Source of the DNA: UTCFX2 sp002050125
Lineage (GTDB): Bacteria > Chloroflexota > Anaerolineae > Anaerolineales > UBA4823
Assembly (NCBI GenBank): GCA_027494035.1
Contig: JAOSJQ010000001.1
Span: 1,240,001 to 1,304,000, forward strand
Direction: 5' to 3'
Length of the DNA stretch: 64,000 bases
Of the stretch, positions 57,816 through 64,000 are shown piece by piece. Within the stretch, counting starts at the first letter, position 1. Each line of letters begins with the position of its first letter. Made by a program: the position numbers and the translations under genes. Below the pieces are notes generated by a model. That model saw only the letters and a list, made by a program, of their open reading frames with translations, was not told the DNA's origin and made no database searches.

Positions 57816-59106
57816 AAACGAACATGTGCTTCTGCGCCATCGCGAAATTCCCGATCTGGACAATCTGGTGGTCTACCGCGAACACAACGGGTTCAAGGCG
57901 TTCGAGAAAGCCGTGACTCAGATGCAGCCCGCCGAGGTGACCGAGGAGGTCAAAGCCTCTGGATTGCGCGGGCGCGGCGGAGCGGGCTTCCCCACCGGCT
58001 TGAAATGGTCGTTGATTGACGCCAAAAGCTGGCCGCATTACGTGGTGGCGAACGCGGACGAATCCGAACCGGGCACTTTCAAAGACCGTGAAATTATGGA
58101 GGGCAACCCCTATCAGTTCCTCGAAGGGGTTGCAATCTGCGCGTATGCGATCCAGGCTCACGCAGCTTACATTTACCTGCGCGGCGAGTTCTGGCAAATT
58201 GCCGTAAAGCTGGACGGTCAGATCGCCGCGATGGAAGCGGCTGGTCTGTTGGGTCAGAACTTGTTTGGCGCCGACTATTCCCTGAAGATTTTCACGCACC
58301 TGGGTGCGGGCGCTTACATCTGCGGCGAAGAATCAGCGATGCTCGAATCGTTGGAGGGCAAGCTTGGGATGCCGCGTCTTCGCCCGCCTTTCCCGCCGTC
58401 TTTCGGATTGTACGGCAAGCCGACCGTGGTCAACAACGTGGAAACGCTGGCGAACGTGCCGCCGATCATCGAACGGGGCGCCAACTGGTACCGCACGAAC
58501 GGCACCGAAAAAAGTCCGGGTACGAAGATTTTCTCCCTCTCTGGCTGCGTGAACAAGCCGGGAAACTACGAACTGCCTCTGGGAACCACCTTCCGGCATT
58601 TGATCTTTGAATGCGGCGGCGGCATCCCCGAGGGTAGGAGTATTAAGGCTATTATGGCTGCCGGAGCCAGCTCGTCGCTGATCACCGCAAACGATCAGGC
58701 GCTGGATACCCCGATGGACTATGAGAGCGTGCCCAGCGTCGGCGGGCAGCTTGGCAGCGCTTCGGTGATCATCATCGACGATTCGATCAGCATCCCCTGG
58801 CTGATCAACAAGACCGTGCATTTCTTCCGCCATGAGTCGTGTGGAAAATGTACGCCCTGCCGGGAGGGCACGTACTGGATGTCGCATCTGACCGAGCGCA
58901 TTGTAAAGCGCACGGCGAAAACGGAGGACGTCGCGCTGCTGTACGACGTTGCCAGCCAGATGCGCGGCAAATGTCTGTGCGCGCTGGGCGAATTTTCTAT
59001 CGAGGCGGTTCGGTCGGGCATCGATCGGTTTCGCAGCGATTTCGACCTGACGGTCGGCGCCTCCGTGGTCTCCGCGGATCAGGAAAAATTGACGAAGGAC
59101 GAATAA
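57808..59106 (+). CDS. nuoF: NADH-quinone oxidoreductase subunit F
   Basis: Binds NADH, FMN and one [4Fe-4S] cluster. The NADH/FMN site is GLRGRGGAGFPTGLKWS and GAGAYICGEESAMLESLEG. The cluster ligands are in SCGKCTPCREG with a later Cys in KCLCALGEF. Length 432 aa is normal. ATG at 57808 follows GGGAGGG and fits the family N-terminus better than the in-frame start at 57787. Confidence 0.97.
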   Translation: MAENEHVLLRHREIPDLDNLVVYREHNGFKAFEKAVTQMQPAEVTEEVKASGLRGRGGAGFPTGLKWSLIDAKSWPHYVVANADESEPGTFKDREIMEGNPYQFLEGVAICAYAIQAHAAYIYLRGEFWQIAVKLDGQIAAMEAAGLLGQNLFGADYSLKIFTHLGAGAYICGEESAMLESLEGKLGMPRLRPPFPPSFGLYGKPTVVNNVETLANVPPIIERGANWYRTNGTEKSPGTKIFSLSGCVNKPGNYELPLGTTFRHLIFECGGGIPEGRSIKAIMAAGASSSLITANDQALDTPMDYESVPSVGGQLGSASVIIIDDSISIPWLINKTVHFFRHESCGKCTPCREGTYWMSHLTERIVKRTAKTEDVALLYDVASQMRGKCLCALGEFSIEAVRSGIDRFRSDFDLTVGASVVSADQEKLTKDE

Positions 59107-59111
59107 CGATT

Positions 59112-61742
59112 ATGACGAAGCCAGTCACTTTGACAATTAATGGTATCCAGGTTGAAGCGCCCCCGGGAACGCTGATCGTAGATGCAGCGAAGAAGGTCGG
59201 CTTCGATATTCCGGTTTTCTGCTACCACCCGAAGATGGAACCGGTGGGAATGTGCCGGGAGTGCCTGGTGGAGATTGGCAGACCGGTGATCGACCGGGCG
59301 ACCGGCGAGGCGGTGCTAGAAGAGGACGGCTCTCCGAAAATCCAGTTTGGTTCGAAGCTCGAACTGGCTTGCGCCACGCCGGTCTCGCCGGGGATGGTGG
59401 TGCTGGGCAAATCGGATAACGCCAAAGCTGGACGGGACGACATCCTGGAATTCCTGCTGACCTCCCACCCGTTGGACTGCCCAATTTGTGACAAAGGCGG
59501 TGAATGCCCGCTGCAGGACCTCACCATGGCTTGGGGACCTGGGGTGAGCCGTTTTCTTTACGAGGAAAAGCAGCACCTTGCCAAGCGCTACCCGTTGGGC
59601 GAATTGATCATGCTCGACCGTGAGCGCTGCATCCAATGCGGACGCTGCGTCAGGTTCCAGGATATATTTGCCGACGACCGGGTGATTGGGTTTTCACAAC
59701 GCGGCCGTTCGCTCGAAATCGTATCGTACTCCGAACCGGGTTTTGATTCCTACTGGTCGGGAAACACGACGGACATTTGCCCGGTAGGCGCCTTGACGAC
59801 CATGGATTTTCGCTTTGGGGCGCGCCCGTGGGAACTGCGTTTAGCCGCTTCCATCTGCAGCCAGTGCGCGGTGGGGTGCAATTTAGCCCTGAACGTGCGC
59901 CGCGAGGTGGTTACGGGTGGAGATTGGGTGGTCAAGCGGGTGATGCCGCGCCAGAACGAAGAAGTGAACGAGATCTGGATCTGCGACAAGGGCCGGTTTG
60001 GACATCATTACGCCGAGCAGGGACCCAAACGCCTGGAACAGCCCCTGGTGCGCAAGAACGGCGAGTTGCAGCCCGCCTCTTGGGATGAGGCGCTGGACCT
60101 GATTGCCGAACGGTTTGGCAGCGCGGGCGCGGGGCTGTTCACGCTGGCGGGCAGCCGGCTGGCAAACGAGGACTTGTTCAACCTGGGACCAGCTCACGCG
60201 CAGGTTGGGCGGTAAAACCGGGTTGTACACCCACATGGGGGGCGGGAAGCTCACGACTCAGGTTGGGCTGACGCCCGGTTCGAATTTCAAGGACCTGGGC
60301 GGGGGCGGCGAAAACGAACCCCCTGATGCCGTCCTGGTAGTGGGGTGCGACCTGGAAGAAGAGGCGCCGGTCTGGTGGCTGCTCCTCAGACAGGCAGCCA
60401 AGCGCGGCGCCGCCGTGATCGCGCTCAACCCGCGCGCGACCAAGCTGGACCGGGACGCCCGTTTTTCGCTGCGCTACCCGTTTGGATCGGCAGCCGCAGC
60501 CGTGTTGGCAATGACCAGCTCGCTTTCACAGAAGCCGCACGACCTGCCCGAATCGATCCAGGACCTGAGCCGCAACCCGGATTTGAAAGCCGCTGCCAAG
60601 GCGTTTGCGGAGGCAAGGAACGCCCTGGTCATCTTTGGGAGCGAGGGATGGGGCTGGCGGAGAGCGCCGCCCTGGCGCAGGCTTGCGCCAACCTGCTGCT
60701 GACCACCGGTCATACCGGCAAGCCGAACAACGGTCTGCTGGGCGCCTGGCCGCGCGCCAACGAACAGGGCGCCTGGGAGTTGGGCTGGGAGGCGGACGCG
60801 AACCTGCTCGAGCATTTGAGCCAGGCTGAGGCGCTTTACATCGTCGCGGCGGATCCGGTGAACGACGACGCGGCTTTTCAATCGGCGTTTGGCAGCGACA
60901 AGTTTGTCGTTGTGCAGGATCTCTACCTTTCGCAGACCGCCCGGCTGGCAGATGTCGTGCTGCCGGTTCAATCCTGGATTGAGCGCGAAGGCAGCTACAC
61001 CTCTGGCGGGCGGCGGGTGCAGCGTTTTTACCCCGCCATCCAGTCGACAACCGCCATGCCGCCGAAGACGGAAGCGCCCGGCGTTCGCCGTGCTTCCGTG
61101 TTGACCGGGTCCGTGCCGGAGCTGCAGGGACCGCAAGCCGATTTTGCTATCCCCTCCCTGATCGCCGAACGGCTGCAGATGGATGGCTTGAACCACAGCA
61201 GCGCCGCCGCAGTTTTTGCCCAGATCGGTGAGACCGTCCCGGTTTTTGCCGGGCTGACGTACCAGAAGCTGGCAGAGGTGCACGAGCAATGGCCAATCGT
61301 TGGCCGGGCGGACATGTATTACGGCGGTACGCTCTATGAAAACACCCAGGGGCTGGGCGTGCAGCTCGAACTGGCTCGCACGGGCGCCCCTGCTCAACCG
61401 CAGCCAGCCTGGTCGCAGGTGGAAGATTTCAGACTGCCAAAGCTGGGGCTGATGGCATTCCCCGTCACCCGGCTGTACGATCAAGGTTCCACGCTGATGC
61501 ACACCGAACTGCTCCATCAGCGCATTGGCGAGTCTTTCGTGGTATTGAACGGCTTCGACGCGGCGCGGTTGAAGATCAGCCACGGCGGGAAGGCGCGCAT
61601 CACCTTCAATACTTCAGCGCAGAGCGTGATCGTGCAGGTTCGCCTGGACGCCGCGCTTCCGGAGCGCGTGGTGCTTGTGCCGCGCAGCTTTGGATTGTCC
61701 ATCGATGCGCCGACGCCGGTTGAAGTCCGCCCGGCAGGTTAG
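59112..61742 (+). CDS. nuoG: NADH-quinone oxidoreductase subunit G (two one-base frame breaks)
   Basis: The largest peripheral subunit, about 876 aa after repair. N-terminal ligands are CYHPKMEPVGMCREC and HPLDCPICDKGGECPLQDL for cluster N4-type sites, with later CIQCGRC and CPVGAL. The molybdopterin-like body follows. The first break, near 60185-60190 (one surplus base in GGGACC), should read NLxQLTRRLGGKTGLYTHMGGG. The second, in the GGG at 60645-60647, needs one added G to give SEGMGLAESAALAQ. Both fall in the body, so the raw translation splits the gene in three. The true start is ATG at 59112; a longer upstream frame overlaps nuoF. Confidence 0.93.
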
Positions 61743-61780
61743 CCCGAGCGAAATGGAACACATACTTTACGAGGCTGGAT

Positions 61781-62797
61781 ATGGATCTGGGACTGTGGAT
61801 TGAGTGGATCGTCAAAGCGATTATCTTGATCGTTGTTCTGTTGATCGGGTTCATGTACCTGACGTACATGGAACGCAAATTCCTGGCGCGCTTTCAGAAC
61901 CGTTACGGTCCAAATCGGGCTGGTCCGGTGGGCTTGCTGCAGCCGATGGCGGACGGAATCAAGCTGATCTTCAAAGAGGAAGTGATCCCTAAACAGGCTG
62001 ATAAGTTGATCTTCATATTGGCGCCGGTTATCACGGTTATACCAGCCTGGGTGATCCTGGCGGTCATACCGCTCGGTTCGATCCAGCTTTTTGGGCGCAC
62101 GATCGATTTTTCGTTAGCCGGCGATCTGAATGTGGGCATCCTTTACATTATGGCGGTAACTTCGATCTCGGTTTACGGGATCGTGCTGGCGGGGTGGTCT
62201 TCGAATAACAAATACGCCCTGTTGGGCGGCATCCGCTCCTCGGCGCAGATGATCAGCTACGAGCTGGCGCTGGGGCTGGCGTTTGTGGGACCGGCGATGA
62301 TGGCTAGCTCGCTCAGCCTGGCGCGGATCGTGGAGGCTCAATCCAAAACCGTGTGGTTTGCGGTTCTCCAGCCGATTGGGTTTGTGGTCTTTTTAGTTGC
62401 CGCCCTGGCGGAGATCAACCGCTCGCCTTTCGATATGCCGGAAGCCGAACAGGAGCTTACGGCGGGCTACCACGTCGAGTATTCGGGAATGAAGTTTGCG
62501 ATGTTCATGCTGACCGAGTACACCAAGATGATCGTGGTCAGCGTGATTGCCGCAACGCTCTTTCTGGGCGGGTATCACTTCCCGTTCCTTACCGACCGCT
62601 GGCCCTGGCTGGGACCGCTGGTGTTGTTTGCAAAAGTGATTATCCTGCTATTTGGCATCATCTGGGTGCGGGCTACCCTGCCGCGCGTGCGGTACGACCA
62701 GTTGATGGCGCTTGGCTGGAAAGTGATGCTTCCGGCGGCGCTGTTGAATGTGTTTATCACCGCGGGCGTCATGTACGTCTTGGGGATGATCGCTTAA
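61781..62797 (+). CDS. nuoH: NADH-quinone oxidoreductase subunit H
   Basis: A membrane subunit of complex I (338 aa) lining the quinone entry. It has eight membrane helices. Signatures are TYMERKFLARFQNRYGPNRAGPVGLLQPMADGIKLIFKE near 30-67 and the EINRSPFDMPEAEQELTAGYHVEYSGMKFA block near 212-240. The ending is a hydrophobic helix. It lies 38 bases after nuoG. Confidence 0.97.
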   Translation: MDLGLWIEWIVKAIILIVVLLIGFMYLTYMERKFLARFQNRYGPNRAGPVGLLQPMADGIKLIFKEEVIPKQADKLIFILAPVITVIPAWVILAVIPLGSIQLFGRTIDFSLAGDLNVGILYIMAVTSISVYGIVLAGWSSNNKYALLGGIRSSAQMISYELALGLAFVGPAMMASSLSLARIVEAQSKTVWFAVLQPIGFVVFLVAALAEINRSPFDMPEAEQELTAGYHVEYSGMKFAMFMLTEYTKMIVVSVIAATLFLGGYHFPFLTDRWPWLGPLVLFAKVIILLFGIIWVRATLPRVRYDQLMALGWKVMLPAALLNVFITAGVMYVLGMIA

Positions 62798-62836
62798 CGG
62801 TTGAGATGATATGCGCAGTTTGATCGGAGGAACTGT

Positions 62837-63343
62837 ATGTTTGCAGTAGAACTTGCCAGAGGACTGGCGACAACGCTGCGGGAACTGGTTGCTAAACCGG
62901 TAACGGTGCAATACCCGGAAGAGAAACGACCGGTGAGCCGGCGCTTTAAAGGACGCCATGAACTCAAGCGCTATGATAACGGGCTGGAGAAATGCATCGG
63001 CTGTTCGTTGTGCGCCTCAGCCTGCCCATCGGACGCAATCTTCGTGGAAGCGGCTGAAAATACGGACGAGGAGCGCTATTCTCCGGGAGAGCGCTATGCC
63101 CGCGTGTACGAGATTAACATGATGCGCTGTATCTTCTGCGGGTATTGCGAGGATGCCTGTCCGACGGAAGCGATTGTGTTGGGCGACAACTACGAGCTTT
63201 CTTTTTACGACCGGCGCAATTCGATCTACGACAAAAGCATGTTGATCGATCCGGTCGCGGAAGGCGGCAAGCCCACCCCTCAGAAGGTGGAACCAGGCGT
63301 TTTCACGCGCTCGATCCCGGTGATGAAAAACCCGCAGGATTGA
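62837..63343 (+). CDS. nuoI: NADH-quinone oxidoreductase subunit I
   Basis: A 168-aa ferredoxin-type subunit with two [4Fe-4S] sites: CIGCSLCASACP and CIFCGYCEDACP. The C-terminal region is charged and extended. The start follows GGAGG. It links the peripheral and membrane arms of complex I and lies in the normal order after nuoH. Confidence 0.97.
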   Translation: MFAVELARGLATTLRELVAKPVTVQYPEEKRPVSRRFKGRHELKRYDNGLEKCIGCSLCASACPSDAIFVEAAENTDEERYSPGERYARVYEINMMRCIFCGYCEDACPTEAIVLGDNYELSFYDRRNSIYDKSMLIDPVAEGGKPTPQKVEPGVFTRSIPVMKNPQD

Positions 63344-63371
63344 GATAGTTCGTCTCAGTTGGAGATTGCCC

Positions 63372-63884
63372 ATGATCCCTGATTTGATCCTGTTTTTCGG
63401 ACTGGCGCTGGTGGCTGTCGCTTCTGCGATTGGGCTGCTGTTGAGCCGGAGCGCGGTCTATGCGGCGTTGAACCTGATTCTCAACTTCACGGCTATTGCG
63501 GTCTTCTATCTGGTGCTCGACGCACCCTTCCTGGCGCTGATGCAGGTCACGGTGTATGCCGGGGCAATCATGGTGCTTTTCCTGTTTGTGATCATGTTGT
63601 TGGGCGCCGAGAAGCTGTCGACCGGTCCGACGCTGCCTTATCAGCGACCGCTCTCCATCCTGCTGGCTGTCATTCTGCTGCTCGAAGCCGCGTATGCGCT
63701 ATTCTTCCGTTCCAGTCCAGGCGCACCGCCGGCGCCGGCTTTGGCGGGGTTCGGCTCGCCGCAAGCGATTGGCGAAACGCTGTTCAGTGCGTATTTGCTG
63801 CCGTTCGAGGTGGTCTCCATCCTGCTTTTGGCTGCAATGGTTGGGGCGATTGTGCTGACTAAAAAACCGAGACGGAGAGGCTGA
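63372..63884 (+). CDS. nuoJ: NADH-quinone oxidoreductase subunit J
   Basis: A 170-aa membrane subunit with five hydrophobic helices. The family segments are SRSAVYAALNLILNFTAIAVFYLVLDAPFLA and MQVTVYAGAIMVLFLFVIMLLG. ATG at 63372 follows GGAG. It is followed by the start of nuoK after 48 bases. Confidence 0.94.
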   Translation: MIPDLILFFGLALVAVASAIGLLLSRSAVYAALNLILNFTAIAVFYLVLDAPFLALMQVTVYAGAIMVLFLFVIMLLGAEKLSTGPTLPYQRPLSILLAVILLLEAAYALFFRSSPGAPPAPALAGFGSPQAIGETLFSAYLLPFEVVSILLLAAMVGAIVLTKKPRRRG

Positions 63885-63932
63885 GCCGTTCCTGGTCAGG
63901 CGAGACGAGGAAAAACAAGCGGAGGAGAATGC

Positions 63933-64000
63933 ATGCTGCCCATCGAATACTACACTGGACTTTCGGTTATCCTGTTCACGCTGGGGGCGCTGGGGGTGTT
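63933..64000 (+). CDS. nuoK: NADH-quinone oxidoreductase subunit K, 5' end only
   Basis: ATG at 63933 with an upstream GGAGGAG ribosome site reads MLPIEYYTGLSVILFTLGAL before the window ends. This matches the start of the short three-helix NuoK subunit, and the nuoJ-nuoK order is standard. The rest of the gene lies outside the window. Confidence 0.85.
   Translation, partial: MLPIEYYTGLSVILFTLGALGV

Noticed and set aside
58839..59111. N-terminal extension of nuoG into nuoF
   Set aside because: The extension overlaps the conserved C-terminus of nuoF and has no homologous features; the ATG at 59112 begins the typical ferredoxin-like NuoG N-terminus.

Overview
The window looks like bacterial chromosome from the phylum Chloroflexota, most likely class Anaerolineae. 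This is an inference from gene content and architecture, without a database search: a bifunctional transaldolase/glucose-6-phosphate isomerase, a single-chain alpha-beta glycyl-tRNA synthetase, a Ycf45/SpoIIIAA-like R3H ATPase, FmdB zinc ribbons and a nuoABCDEFGHIJK operon. Coding density is high, and genes often overlap by 4 bases (ATGA type).

Layout. 1-15.8 kb is mostly minus strand: an acetyltransferase, crotonase, SDR, M23 peptidase and EthD-like group; rhomboid protease and gmk; tmk, R3H ATPase, a protein of unknown function, pdxT and pdxS; clpC; rpsA-like. 15.9-18.0 kb holds a MoxR/ChlI-type ATPase and a VWA partner. 18.04-18.6 kb is the only long non-coding gap and looks like a replication origin (DnaA boxes, DnaA-trio-like tract, AT-rich stretch). 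18.6-26 kb: OsmC-like, GNAT, tRNA-Leu, ychF, pepF, ssb, a deoxynucleoside kinase, a nucleotidyltransferase and a perfect parS site. 26-33 kb: a GntR regulator with a broken slipin, DUF1848, and the tal-pgi/zwf/pgl oxidative pentose phosphate operon. 33-37 kb: radA, dus, a DUF6391-like gene, holA. 37-41 kb (minus): a two-gene operon behind a LexA-type palindrome, a GNAT protein and a GPH sugar transporter. 41-46 kb: a zinc-ribbon gene pair and glyQS. 46.4-50.6 kb: a 69-aa peptide, a ComQ-like isoprenyl synthase and a ComP-like histidine kinase. 50.7-64 kb: dnaG, rpoD and the NADH dehydrogenase operon nuoA to nuoK, cut by the window end.

How it fits together. Most genes left of about 16 kb point left and most housekeeping genes to the right point right, as expected if replication forks diverge from near 18.1 kb. 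The parS site 7.7 kb away supports this. The most novel candidate is the peptide/isoprenyl synthase/sensor kinase set, which resembles the ComQXP quorum-sensing system of Bacillus but has a different gene order and kinase core and no adjacent response regulator.

Sequence quality. Nine loci contain ten one-base frame breaks, nearly all in homopolymer runs, and repairing each restores a normal family protein. I treat these as probable sequencing or assembly errors and give whole-gene coordinates, stating where the frame must shift.
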